Shown here: piece after piece, positions 10,124 through 20,671 of the stretch
How positions within the stretch are numbered: the first letter of the stretch is position 1
Layout: each line of letters starts with the position of its first letter
NCBI GenBank assembly: GCA_034769895.1
Contig: JAWRYS010001512.1
Location: 124,001 to 188,000, forward strand
DNA: 64,000 bases
From: Magicicada septendecula
Taxonomy: Eukaryota > Arthropoda > Insecta > Hemiptera > Cicadidae
Direction: 5' to 3'
Made by a program: the position numbers and the translations under genes
Notes under the pieces: generated by a model
The model's database searches: none
Told to the model about the DNA's origin: nothing
The model's input: only the letters and a program-made list of their open reading frames with translations

Positions 10124-12527
10124 TTATCTATTTCTTACAACTGGTGGAACTTTCAATTGGTGCTTAATTTGCACGCGAAAAAAAGCTAATTTGATTGGCC
10201 TACTAGATTTTTAACAGTTTTTACATACATAGTTTTTAAATAATACAATTTGTTTATACCCTCTCTGACTTTATATTCTAATATAATATTGATTAACATT
10301 TTCTTATTTTAACAAAAGAACATTTAGTATATAATTTATACTCTTAATTCATAACACATGATTGAAATTAACAGTACTCTTTCAAACTCAGACATTTTAA
10401 TCTGGATTAATTATTTTTAAAACCTAATTATAAATTTCATAATAAAAGTTTTATATTAAAAGGATTGTACTCTCAGACATTTTATCCTTGAGCTATTTAA
10501 ACTTATTCTAAATAAACAAAACATATCTGTCCTTCCATCATCTACACTATTGCTTACACCTAGTTTTATTTTCAGTTTTTAGCTGTTTTTTGTTTGATTT
10601 TGGGGTAATAATTCTTTGTCGCTTCACTTTTTTACTGGCCTGCTCTTGTTTCATTTACTGTCATTCTATTGAATGTTGTATATAAAGAGTGGCAGTTATT
10701 TAGAAACACTTGTATTATCTGTCATGATAATACTATATTTAACATTATTCATGGACACAATATAAACACATTAAAGTTGTATACTTTTCACAATCTACTC
10801 AGTTTATGAATTCCAATATTGACATATTAGGTTTATTTAATATGACACAAAAACTTGCACTGATCCCCTTTTTATTCTTTGATTTTATTTCTAAATGGTT
10901 TTATAGTCTTTTTAAAATCAAGTAATTTGTTTATAGAGGGTAATGAAGGTTTGTTTTTTGCATTATATAATTAATTCACATTGGTTCACTTTCAATTCTA
11001 CTTTATACACTTTTGGCTTATATTTATTTTACATGGTTTCTAAATTTGGGATCTTGTTATACTTTCATTTGTTATTATTTTTATTACTTTCTTTTGGGGT
11101 TTTGTTTTGGTTTCTTATAAGAGCACTCCTTCTTCTTGTGGATGTTGTCTTGTTCTGGTTTCTTCTTTAATTACTCCTATTCTCCTTGTTTCTTAGAAAA
11201 GTATCCCTTTCATTGTGGATGTTGTCTTGTTCTGGGTTTATTCCTTACTTACTCCTATCCTACCTGGGTATTACCTTTTTTTTTATTTTTAGTTTTGAAG
11301 TCTATTTTTATTTACTTATTTTTATTTTTATCTTATTTTTATTACTCATCACTCATTGTAATATTGGTTTAAATGAAACTTTTACTTCAATCTATGATTG
11401 TGCTTTACGGTGGTTCTTAATTAATTTTTTATGTTGCTTTTGTGGATTTAAAATGTTTTTATTTTATTTTATGATAATTCTCTCCATTCAGAACTATGGG
11501 CATTATCTGTCATGCTACAGATTGCTCTCCTCCCAAAGTGATTATTTCAGACTTGATTATGGATGAAATAATTGCTTATGATAACTTTTTATTTATTATT
11601 CTTCGTTTTCCTCCCCATTTCTATATCGGCTTCTTCATACTTGAGCTTAATAAACTTTATAGTCTATTATTTGACTTTGATTCTTCTGGGATAGTTAGTG
11701 TTTTCTGAGATTTATTATTATTATTATTATATTCTTTCTTTTCTTAACTTCGTGTTTTATCCCTGGGATATTAATTCCCTAACATGTGAGCTGGGGCAGT
11801 CCAGAGAGGCACTGTAGGCAACTTACTCTGCTGGCCATACTACACTTCTCATTGAGTCCAGAGGCAATTCATCTCTGCTCAAAAACATAATGCTGCTGGA
11901 ATTATCTACAGACAGTCATCAAATAAAAATTACATATAGAATAGTCTCATTTTCGACTAATAAAAATATCTTTGGATGCTTCACTTCGTTGTTTCTCAGA
12001 TTATCTCACATTTTCTATCTCATTTATTCTTTTTAGTATTTATTATTCTCATTATATATTCTTTTAACTTTTTAGCTCGGCTTATATATTCATTTTTATC
12101 ATGGTTGGAAACTTTGTTAATATGTTTGTTACTAGTTATGGTGTAACTTTTTCCTTTTTCATCTGAATTCTCATTATATCTTCTTCTGGTTATTGATATT
12201 GATAGCATATTTTTATATTTTATATTTTTTTCTTTAGTTCTTATTAATTATTTGAATGGTATTATTTTATGTCAGTTAGTTTTTTTCAATTGGTTTCTTT
12301 ATAATTGACATCCAAGTTGTTATTATGATCATATTATATAAACATATTTTCCTTTCTTTTCTCTCTCAGAAAGTTATTAATCCGCTTTTGTATTCATTAA
12401 AATTAATTTATTAATATTATATTTTTTCATGTGGTTTTTTTTTGTTTCTCTTTGCCTTTCATAAGTTTTATTATTTTCTTGTCAAAACCATTTTCTTCAT
12501 ATGTTTGGTATGAGTTGTTCTTTTTTG
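10124..12527. other. AT-rich outer right-arm segment
   Basis: Mirror of 1-2404. Phe/Leu-rich open frames at 10943-11708 look like products of T-rich DNA and carry no recognised domain. No RNA gene or splice structure was evident. Confidence 0.55.
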
Positions 12528-12718
12528 TTTTTTCAGAACTGAGTAATATCATAATCATCCTTCTTGATTATCTGTTTCCATAATCGTTTCATAAATAGTT
12601 AGTCATAGGTCGTTCTTATTATATTATTTTTTTTCTCTTTTAGATTTTGATAATTTTATTATAATAACGAATTCTTCTCTTTTAATAATGTCAAATTATT
12701 TTCTTTTAAATCATTTTT

Positions 12719-13412
12719 ATAAGTTGGTCTTACTTATATTTTTTAGAATTTTGAGGGTTTTATTATAGTCACAAATTCTTTTTTTAATTAATTCCAATTC
12801 ATTTTCAGTTCGCTGGTAAGTTGATCTTACTTATATTTTGGAATTTTGGTGATTTTATACAAAATTCATATTCTTTTTCTTATCTCATTCAAAATTAAAT
12901 TCCATAAATAATTAGTGGTAAGTTGATCTTACTATCTTTTTAAAATTTTGTCGATTTATTATATTCTAAAGCTTCTTCTTAATTCAAAGTATTTTCTTTC
13001 AAATTACTGGTAAGTTGATCTTACTATTTTTTAAATTTTGATAATGGGTTTTATACAAAATTCATATTCTTTTTCTTATCTCATTCAAAATTAAATTCCA
13101 TAAATAATTAGTTGTAAGTTGATCTTATTATTTTTTAAATTTTGATGATTTTATACAAAATTCAAATTCTTCTTAATTATTCTCAAATTATTCTCTTCCA
13201 ATTTTTTTGTGTAAGTTGATCTTACTTATATTTTAAAATTTTGTGGATTTATTATAGTCACAAATTCTTCTTCTTAATTAATTCCAAATTATTTTCTTTC
13301 AAATCATTTGCGTAAGTTGACCTTATTATTTTTTAGAATTTTGGTGGTTTTATTATATTCTAAATTCAATCTTCGTAATATTCTTTATGGAGGCTTGGTT
13401 GTATACTCCTTT
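12719..13412. repeat. Tandem array with ~92-104 bp period
   Basis: The core word GTAAGTTGATCTTA recurs at about 12719, 12816, 12918, 13010, 13114, 13211 and 13312, spaced 92-104 bases. Each is followed by a T-rich stretch containing a form of ATTTTGRTGATTTTAT. Neighbouring units vary by indels and substitutions, so the array is imperfect. It lies between the palindrome arm and the downstream end of the minus-strand gypsy element, where a 3' untranslated region and 3' LTR would be expected. Confidence 0.85.
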
Positions 13413-13555
13413 GACTTTTCCGGAAACTATTTCTTTCAGTTCATAGGTGTTGTTGTTATTATTTTTTGCAACGAGATATGGTCCAGTCCTTCTAGGGTGC
13501 TGGGTAATTCTCGGTTTTTTAACAGTACCTTTTCTCCCTCTTTATACGTTATTAC

Positions 13556-13789
13556 TCATCCAATTGCCTTTTGATATTTGGCTTGCCGTTTCTCTTGGTC
13601 TTCGGCCATCTTGTTATAAAATTTTACTTTGTCAAACTTACGACCATCATTCATCGGGAACTCTATTATCTCTTCAATTTCTCGGGGTGTTGGTTTCTCG
13701 TACATGGCGGAGTAAGGGGTAGTTCCTATAGCTGGATGGTGAGCGAAATTTAGGGGTATTTCTCCGTGGCTGCTATGTACTCTTGCCAC
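13556..13789 (-). pseudogene. Integrase C-terminal end (gypsy A)
   Basis: A 77-residue frame, one frame away from the core, containing FAHHPAIGTTPYSAMYEKP. This matches the family's (N/H)...TG.TP..L.F motif that follows the integrase core. It runs into T-rich sequence and then the tandem array. Confidence 0.65.
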
Positions 13790-14079
13790 TTTTTCTGTTG
13801 GTGGTGACAGTACATTCTCAAGATTCTCCCCACTTCTCTCAGTACCCTCTCTGCCGGATTACTACTTGGGTGGTAGACTGAGGTCTTGTATGTTTTAATC
13901 CCAAGTGATAATAATGTGTCCCGCCATCTTCTCCCTTTGAACTGTGTACCATGGTCAGTGATGATTGAAGTCGGTTTTCCTATTTCTGGCACATATAATT
14001 CCGTTATGACTCCAAGAACTTGTATTGTGGTTGCCCGATTAACCGGGTATAGCTTTACGTACTTTGTAAAATGGTCCAT
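13750..14079 (-). pseudogene. Integrase catalytic core (gypsy A)
   Basis: A 109-residue frame starting MDHFTKYVKLYP. It has the second catalytic Asp context (SIITDHGTQFKG) and the YHPSSNPAERVLRE block with the third acidic residue. The first catalytic Asp would lie just upstream of the frame start, in the broken part. Confidence 0.78.
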
Positions 14080-14141
14080 AATTATGATGAGGTATTTGTA
14101 TCTGTGTCGACCGCCACTACGGGGAAATGGTCCGCAGATGT

Positions 14142-14387
14142 CTAAAAATACTTTCTCCAGTTCGCTTTAGATGTTATGGGTATCATTATACCTTCCTTTT
14201 TCTCGTTATTAACCTTAACACACTGGCAAATATTACAGGATTTTAGGTAATTTCTCACCTTTCGGTTAATGTTTTTTATTTGACAATTCTCCTCTAAGGC
14301 CTGTATCACTTTCAGCGCTCCCATATGTCCATACCTTATATGGTAATCGATAATAATTTCTTTTTCAATATGGTTCAGAATAATCAC
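14142..14387 (-). pseudogene. Integrase zinc-binding H2C2 segment (gypsy A)
   Basis: An 81-residue frame with the His-His-Cys-Cys zinc-binding module: a YHIRYGHMG block supplying the histidines, then CNICQC. This N-terminal integrase domain precedes the catalytic core at 13750-14079, from which it is separated by a frame break. Confidence 0.75.
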
Positions 14388-14476
14388 TTTCCATGTTTCT
14401 TTATTTAATGATGTTTTAACAAATAATATACCTTTGTTAATATGGTAATATTTAGAAACTGTGTCATCGTCTGCTT

Positions 14477-14862
14477 CTAATCGAGTAATAATATTTTTAG
14501 CTTAGGGTCAGATTGTTGGTGGGTGCGGATGTTTACCAATAAAGCTTCTAAATCGGATCTTGTTTTAATAAGGTTGTAGATTTTGACTAAGCTCTCCTTC
14601 TCTCCCTCAAAGGTCTGGTCTTCCAAATTAATGCGTGATAACATATCTGCTACAACATTCTTTTTCCCCGGGATATACTCCCATTGTGGTTGTACTCTTG
14701 TAGGGCGAGTACCCATCTACCCAGTTGGCCGTGACTCAACTTGCACCTACGTAGAAATGAGATGGATTTATGATCAGTGCGGATGGTAACTGGATACCCT
14801 AGAATATATGTCCGGAATTTGCTACATGCGAATACTACACTGAGCAATTCTTTCTTGGTCAC
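14477..14862 (-). pseudogene. RNase H C-terminal fragments (gypsy A)
   Basis: Two overlapping minus-strand frames (14650-14862 and 14477-14716). The first has KKELLSVVFACSKFRTYILG and IRTDHKSISFL, the second VVADMLSRI. All are standard landmarks of the gypsy RNase H C-terminus and the link to integrase. A frameshift lies near 14690-14716. Confidence 0.75.
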
Positions 14863-16423
14863 AGTTCTTCTCGCATTGATTCAGGGTTTGACTAGCGAAG
14901 CTAATCACCAGATGGTGACCCTCCTCATCTTCCTGATATAAAGTTGTTCCTAAACTGATGTTGCTAGCATCGCAATTCAAGAAGAAAGGTTTCTTAAAAT
15001 TAGGGTGATGAAGTATAACAATCTCTAAGAACTTGTCTTTGATGAGTTGGAAAGTAACATCCTGTTCTTGACCCCAGATCCATTTGTTCTTCGCAGACAA
15101 TTGCGGTTGAAACTTGGCTGTCAGCTCGGAATATTGATGCTGAAACTTTCTGTAATAGTTACAGAGTCCGAGAAAAGATTGTAACTGTTTCCTGTTCTTC
15201 GGTTTAGGGAACTTCTGAATCGCCTCCACTTTTTCTGTTGATGGGGTTATACCTTGATCATCTAGGTTGAAACCTAAGAACTGTACTTCTCGAGCAATGA
15301 ATTTGGATTTCTCCAATTTAAGAGTTATGTTATTTTTTGCTAATTTTTCGAGTACATGTTCTACTCTGTAACAGTGTTCCTCCCAGGTTTCTGAAGTAAT
15401 CAGCAGATCGTCTACATATACTGTGGTAAATTGGAGCACTTCCTGTCCAAGTATCTGGTCCATACAGGCCACAAAGATGGCTACTGAATTCACAAGTCCG
15501 AAGGGCAATCTCTTGAACTGGTAATTGCGCCCTTCGAATATGAACGCCACATACGGACGACTCTGTGGGTGCAACTCCACTTGCCAGTAACCACACACAG
15601 TGTCCCATGTACTAATAAACTTGGTACCGTGAAATCGTTTCAAGATCTCCTCTATCTCACCGGGTGATGTTCGGTCATTAACGATCGTTTTATTTATTTC
15701 ACGCGCATCCAAACAAAGCCGGACTTGTCCGTTTTTCTTGGGAACAGCTAGGATTGGACTAGTGTATGGAGATTGACTAATCTCAATTATGTCACTGCTG
15801 ATCATCTTATTAATTTCTGCTCTCACGGCGTCTTTCAGTGAATGCCCGATGGGATATGACCTCCGGTTAAATTCCACGTTTTCCTTAAATTCAAGTTTAC
15901 ACTGATAGTTCTTTACCTTACTGGGTTCATCGGAGAATACTGATCTATATTTTTCATATACACTTATCAGACGATTTGCTTGGTGTATAGGTATTTTCTC
16001 GTTGGTTGTTCCGCACTGGAAGTCCCGTATTTCCTGTATCTTAACTGACCATAAATCCTCTTCCGCATTATTATATATTATCTGGTTATTCAGGGAGCTG
16101 TTCTCTACATAATTTATTTTCCAAAGTTGTTGGTGTATACTGCTGGGAAGTATATTCTCGCTTCCTACCAAATCTGCTGTCCACGTTATTCCGTCTGAAA
16201 ACAGTGATACCTTTTCTTGGTTCAGATCTATTATAGCGGAGTTCCTCCTTAATACATCGCAACTTACCAATATATTAAATTGCAGTCTGGTGGCGATTAA
16301 AAATACCATATTCAAAGCTATACCACGGCTAACGACATTTACAGAAACTTGTTTTCTAATAGTTTTGTTCTGGCAGCCAGTTGCACCTACTAAGACAATA
16401 TTATTTACTGGCAACATTGGCAA
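14822..16423 (-). pseudogene. Protease C-terminus, reverse transcriptase and start of RNase H (gypsy A)
   Basis: A 533-residue frame. The first ~75 residues are the C-terminal half of the aspartic protease. Reverse transcriptase follows at about residues 200-390, with the LPFGL motif and catalytic VYVDD near 15405-15420, then the connection region ending LGLCNYYRKFQ. The RNase H domain begins (FFLNCDASNISLG) but the frame is lost at its end. The gene sits between Gag and integrase in Ty3/gypsy order. Confidence 0.85.
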
Positions 16424-16467
16424 ACTTTTACCACATTCTTTCTGGATTCTTTCCAGTTCGATTATGT

Positions 16468-16620
16468 TAATTATTGATAGTTTCGTTCTCCTCCAATAGT
16501 TCAGTTCTTATGTTTTTCAGGTAATTGTTGCTAATGATGGTAATGTTTTTCGATCCAGTTGCCTCTTGCAACTCTTGTTTATACCCAGGAGATAGGAGCA
16601 GTAAAGGGTCGTGATAATTT
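16468..16620 (-). pseudogene. Protease N-terminal remnant (gypsy A)
   Basis: Minus-strand reading gives a short frame with EATGSKNITIISN at the place of the aspartic protease active site, normally D-T/S-G-x. The catalytic Asp codon appears as Ala. The frame ends in a stop near 16468 and the rest of the protease continues in another frame in the next fragment. Too short to recognise without its position between Gag and RT. Confidence 0.4.
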
Positions 16621-16621
16621 A

Positions 16622-17704
16622 TCACTGCCTCCTCCCGTTTAAATTATTGTGTTCGTCGTTGTTATTCGGACCGACCGAGGTGTCGGCCTGGAAACCTTGC
16701 ATCGGTTCCTGCCGCTCTGTACTCTGTTCAAACGTTTGTTCTCGGTTTGGTTGTCGGCCAGGATCATCTAGACTGGTACTCCGTCTATGTTGTTCGTACC
16801 TCGGACCATCACGTTCTTCGCTTCTCCACTGACGATCTCCATCGTGGAAACTGTTCCTTCGCTGACGGTTGTACCTTCTTGGCCCCCGATCTTCAGCTCT
16901 TATGAAATTTACTCGTGGTCGGGAAACTCTGTTGTTATTGTTATAGTTATTTGCATTGTAATTTCTATTATTTTGGTAATACCGTTCAGTATTACCGGGG
17001 TGGGGGTTTCTCTGACTATAGGAGTTATTAGGGGGTTGATAATAGTTATTATGGTTATTTGGGTAGTGGTTGTTGTTCCTATTATTATTTTGAATATTGC
17101 TAACATTATTATTATTGTTATTCGGCGGGTTATTATTGCCGTTGTAATTATTCTGATGGTTACGGTTTCCTTGGTAGTTGTTACCATTCTGGTTGTTGTT
17201 GTTACTGGGGTACTGGTTACTTCTCATTTCTGGTCTATCGTTCCTCCTTCTACTCTGACGGTAGTATTCCTCATTTTCATAACTTTCCAGTAATTCGGTC
17301 ATGGCTTGCACTGTCTTAATCTGGCTACCCCTTCTTGCCCTGATTATATCTTCGTCGTAGTGATAGGATAACTTGTTCACCAGCCATTCTTCGGGTATTG
17401 CCGGTTCTAAATGTTTTGCCAGACACACCTTCCCTAAGAAATAGGCCGTCATGGTGTTACCTAGTTGGGCCTTGTATCGTCCATGGCAAATATTGTCTCG
17501 TATCAGGTTCTGAGTGGTTTCTGACCAGTACTTCGCTTTGAACAGGTTCCTGAACTGTTGGTAGTCTGCGATCTTGCTTCGATTCGCCATCCACCAGTTG
17601 TCGGTCATTTCCCTGAACGACTCGTCCAATATCTCCCGGTTGTTATTCCACCTACTCCCTCTATGTTTGGCGAAGTATTCCTCAATTCGGGCCAGGAACT
17701 CCAT
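16622..17704 (-). pseudogene. Gag (gypsy A), Asn-rich C-terminus
   Basis: A 360-residue frame. Residues 1-140 look like the retrotransposon Gag capsid-type domain (FRNLFKAKYWSETTQNLIRD, then WLVNKLSYHYDEDI). The matching part of the other gypsy element reads FEKAFKGKYWTEEEQETLRS. Residues ~165-290 are extremely Asn/Tyr-rich and low complexity, followed by an Arg-rich stretch. No CCHC knuckle is visible; the Arg-rich part may bind RNA instead (inference). The true start lies upstream in the broken leader. Confidence 0.7.
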
Positions 17705-17899
17705 CGGTTTTCTTTTGTACTACTGGACATTCAGCCATTCCCGATTTTCATTGATTGGTATCCCAGTAAAGTTAGTGAGTCGACTTCTCATGACTTCCAT
17801 TTCTTCTTGGCTCTGCCGTACCTGACCCGTTATATTTGTCATAGCCTTTTCCATTCCATCACACCTTTCCGAGACTTGGGTCCGTACCTTCCCTAATTC

Positions 17900-18334
17900 T
17901 TACTGGGTTTCTCTTCTGTTTTCTTCCGCTTTCCTGTGACTATGCTCTTCGATATTAATGAATTTGGGGTTTACCACTTCCTTGAATTCCTGTACTTCCC
18001 TCTCGGTCTGGTTACATTTTTCGTCAATGTCCATGATCTGTTGTTTTATTACCGTTGTTTCTTCTTCTATTTTCTTGTTTGTATATTCTTTATTATCGTT
18101 GAGTTCCTTGCTCATCTCTTCTCTTAGTAACTCCATCCTTTCGTCTAATTTGTCCAGATTTTCTTGGTTAACCTCCCTTAACTCTTCTCTTAATAGTTGG
18201 TTATCCTCCCTCAATTCTTCCATCTTTTCCTCCATCTTCTCTTCCATTTTCTTGTTATTCTCCTCCAATTTTTCTTCCATCTTCTTGCTGGTTTCCTCTA
18301 TTTTCTTATTTGTATTTTCAATTTTATTACCCAA
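17900..18334 (-). pseudogene. Gag coiled-coil segment (gypsy A)
   Basis: A 144-residue, highly charged frame with repeated KKMEEKMEE-type heptads, a long coiled coil. Together with the preceding fragment it resembles the coiled-coil leader seen at the start of Gag in the other gypsy element of the window (59804 onward). Frame breaks on both sides. Confidence 0.55.
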
Positions 18335-18497
18335 TTCTTTCCTTTAAAGACTGGTTGTCTTCCTTCAAATCTTCCAACTTTTTACTGTTCTCTTCCATCT
18401 TGGATTCTATGTTCTTATTTATTCCTTCCATCTTTTTACTTAAGGATTGGTTATCTTCCTTTGTGGAATCCATTTTCTTACTCATTTCACTCAATTC

Positions 18498-18812
18498 TTA
18501 CTTCGTGGAATCCATTTTTTCCTCCATCTTCTTGCTATTTTCCTCCATCTTCTCTTCCGTGTTCTTATTTATTCCTTCTTTGGTGGATTTGATTTCTTCC
18601 ATCATCACTCTGAACATCTCTTGTATTGTCGTGTTCTCTGGTTGCGAGGGTTTCTCGGGTTGTTCCTCCGGTGGTGCGGGTTGTTTAGGTTCCATTGGGG
18701 GTAATAACATTTCCACATCTTCCACTGGCGTCGCCTCTTTGTCTTCCACATTGATTTCAATTTCCTTTTCGGCCTCCGCCGCCCGTTTCTTTGACGTTGC
18801 TCGACGTTGCAT
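18498..18812 (-). pseudogene. Gag leader region, acidic/coiled-coil (gypsy A)
   Basis: A 104-residue frame with a basic start, a Pro/Glu-rich stretch, then a Lys/Glu/Met-rich coiled-coil-like part. It ends in a stop, and the next frame (17900-18334) continues the same type of sequence. It is probably the N-terminus of Gag, now split. No enzymatic domain. Confidence 0.5.
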
Positions 18813-18898
18813 TTTCCCTTTCCTCTAACTTTATAACTGCTGCCAAGCTCCAATTAGGGATTGGGCAAATTATAGTGGCCTATCAATCACTAATTAAA

Positions 18899-18917
18899 GC
18901 CCCTTAGTTGGTCGCCA
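18899..18917 (-). other. Putative primer-binding site of gypsy element A
   Basis: On the minus strand, TGGCGACCAACTAAGGGGC lies three bases after the LTR end. It resembles tRNA 3'-end complements used by gypsy elements (TGGCGMCC...GGGGC style). The exact tRNA was not determined. Confidence 0.5.
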
Positions 18918-18920
18918 ATT

Positions 18921-19436
18921 TGTAACAAATTAAATGAATAGAATTTGTTATTTTGTTTTGTATGAAAAAAAATTTTGTTTATTATTTATTTATTTTTTAA
19001 TTAATTTAATATTAATTATTTTATAATGTTCCGTGGTGTTTCAAACTTTGTATTATTTGTTTTACTCAATTTATATCCTTTTCTGTATTTTAAAATTCCT
19101 TCACCAGTTAATAGGATTGTCTACAAAAACAATCGATTGGTGTACTTTCCTTATTTGTAGGTTATCTTCCTTCTAAGTGGTGAAATTCTGGTAGTTATTG
19201 CTCAATTAAAATGATATATTATACTAGTTATTATGTAGGAAAAAACAATATTCAATTTTATAGTAAATAAGGAATTTTATTAACGAATTGTAATATAATC
19301 TATTTACTATCGATTGATTAATCGACTCTCTCAGGGTATCAACAGATTGTACAGTTATTTATTATAGGGTTCTTTAAACAGTTATTTTATAGATAGTCAG
19401 AGAAAAAGGGCAAAGTATTGAAAGTATAACATTACA
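18921..19436 (-). repeat. Putative 5' LTR of gypsy element A
   Basis: On the minus strand this block begins TGTAATGTTATAC and ends TTTGTTACA, the TG...CA ends typical of LTRs. A TATA-like CTATAAAATAAC lies near 19380-19392. It abuts a primer-binding-like site at 18899-18917. No second copy exists in the window, so the boundaries rest on end motifs and position only. Confidence 0.5.
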
Positions 19437-19489
19437 ATAAATCAACTTATTAATTAAAATACATTTATAACATTCAATATATAATAGTG

Positions 19490-19960
19490 AATATCACTAT
19501 AGTATTGACGACTCGGAACACCAAGTTTTTTATAAGTAAAAACGTAAAGTTTTACCTTACAGCCTAAACCGGCTTTCACCTATAGAAGGCTTCATCAGAG
19601 GCTGTCGTAGGTAGCGCTGTTCGTCTTGTTGTTGGCGACGGGATAGTTTTTCGAAAGATCGAAGCTGTGTGTGTGTGGTGAGATGTGTTCGAATAATGCG
19701 TGCGATTTGAATTGTGCTGTTCGTTTAGGATGTTGTTTTTATTTGTTTTTGTGTGTTTGTATATTTCTAATTGTTCTAGAGTGTCTAGTTTTCGGCCTTT
19801 TGTGTGTACGTGTAGAATGTTCATGTTATTGTTGATGTTTTTATATGTGTGGTTTGCTTCAATGAGGTGGTTTGCAAAGGTAGATTCTGTAGTGGTGTGG
19901 AGTGGTTTTGTGTGTTCAATGTATCTCTGTTTGAAGCTACGTCCTGTCTGGCCTTTATGA
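19490..19960 (-). mobile_element. Penelope-like element 3' end (copy 1)
   Basis: Minus-strand end of a PLE: GIY-YIG endonuclease remnant, then a tail with CTGATGAAGCC...GGTGAAAGCC (19574-19598 on the complement), ending near TATAGTGATATT. The same tail occurs at 30531-30720, 40430-40556, 49372-49432 and 51430-51671. At ~19960 it abuts the mariner fragment. Confidence 0.75.
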
Positions 19961-20130
19961 GTATAATGAATTAGAAGTGGACCTTTCATATCCCAAAACA
20001 CTGTCATCATCAACTTTTCTGCAGAAACTTGTCTTTTGAACTTTTTTTGCTGTGGGCGAGGATGGATGTTTCCACACCATACTCTGCCGCTTACTCTGTG
20101 GTTCGAAGTGATGGACCCATGTCTCATCAA
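19576..20130 (-). pseudogene. Chimeric frame: mariner second-Asp block joined to PLE GIY-YIG endonuclease
   Basis: A 184-residue open frame. The first ~57 residues are mariner transposase (ending VFWDMKGPLLIHY, the second catalytic Asp). From GQTGRSFKQRYIEH onward it is the C-terminal GIY-YIG-type endonuclease of a Penelope-like element, truncated of its GIY motif. The join near 19960 is in frame. It is most simply an insertion or deletion junction that kept the frame by chance; there is no sign of expression. Confidence 0.7.
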
Positions 20131-20671
20131 CGGTTACTATGCGACTGAGAAACTCTTCTCCTTCCTCTTGTAAATACCTTAAATGTGATTTCAAAATTTC
20201 CAAACGTTTCTGTTTGTGCTGGTCTGTCAGTCGATGTGGTACCCAACGAGCACACACTTTGCGATAATTTAGTGATTCGTGGATGATTGCAACTGCTGAA
20301 CCGTGGCTAATGTTCAACGCATGCGCAATATCATCAGTTTTGACACGACGATCATCATGAATCATTCGCTCAACTGTCTCGATGTTCTTGTCCGTCTTCG
20401 AAGGGGATGGCCTACCTGAACGCTCTTCATCGCAGATAGATACACGACCATTTTTAAAGCGATTTATCCACTCATAAATTTTGCGTTCACTAAGACAGCT
20501 CTCAGCGTACTGCTGCTGCATTCTGCGAATAATCTCCGCAGGTTTAGTCCCTTCAGAGTGCAGAAAACGTACCACTCCCCTCATTTCTTCCTTGGTGCAC
20601 ACGGACAACGGGGCACTCATAATAAAATGCCCCGAAATCACTACGAATGGAGCTGAGCACTGAAACAACAC
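19955..20671 (-). pseudogene. Mariner transposase, 3'-truncated
   Basis: The likely start is the ATG at 20618-20620 (MSAPLSVCTKEEMRG). Residues ~1-110 carry the two helix-turn-helix motifs of mariner transposases. The first catalytic Asp is in IVTVDETWVHHF, and WVPHRLT precedes it. Near 20045 the frame shifts, and the second Asp block continues in the frame of the chimeric ORF. The third catalytic Asp and the C-terminus are missing because the PLE end begins there. A cut-and-paste transposase that is no longer functional. Confidence 0.85.

Larger units (their letters stand above)
6318..12527. repeat. Right arm of the giant inverted repeat
   Basis: This is the mirror partner of bases 1-6204. 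Pairing starts at CGCTTATGTTCAGG (6318-6331, matching 6191-6204) and continues until the left arm leaves the window. The 113-base loop 6205-6317 belongs to the reading frame that continues into this arm. The right arm plus loop therefore looks like the ancestral orientation and the left arm like the copied one. Beyond 12527 the sequence has no visible partner, but only because the window starts there. Confidence 0.95.
13556..19436 (-). mobile_element. Degenerate Ty3/gypsy retrotransposon A
   Basis: Reading leftward on the minus strand: an LTR (18921-19436), a primer-binding-like site, a coiled-coil leader, Gag, a protease remnant, reverse transcriptase, RNase H, and integrase zinc-binding and core segments. 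The coding order PR-RT-RH-IN is that of Ty3/gypsy (Metaviridae). The frame is broken in at least six places. The downstream LTR was not found; the ~100-bp tandem array and the palindrome arm occupy its place. Confidence 0.85.

Noticed and set aside
12719..13412. CRISPR-like array
   Set aside because: Units are ~100 bp, AT-rich and imperfect without distinct spacers, in a eukaryotic transposon context; this is an ordinary tandem repeat.
16787..17293. 168-residue Ile/Val-rich plus-strand frame
   Set aside because: Antisense shadow of the Asn-rich Gag region: Asn codons AAC/AAT read as GTT/ATT on the other strand.
18197..18828. Plus-strand Phe/Ser/Leu-rich frames of 130-170 residues
   Set aside because: Antisense of the Lys/Glu-rich coiled-coil Gag leader.
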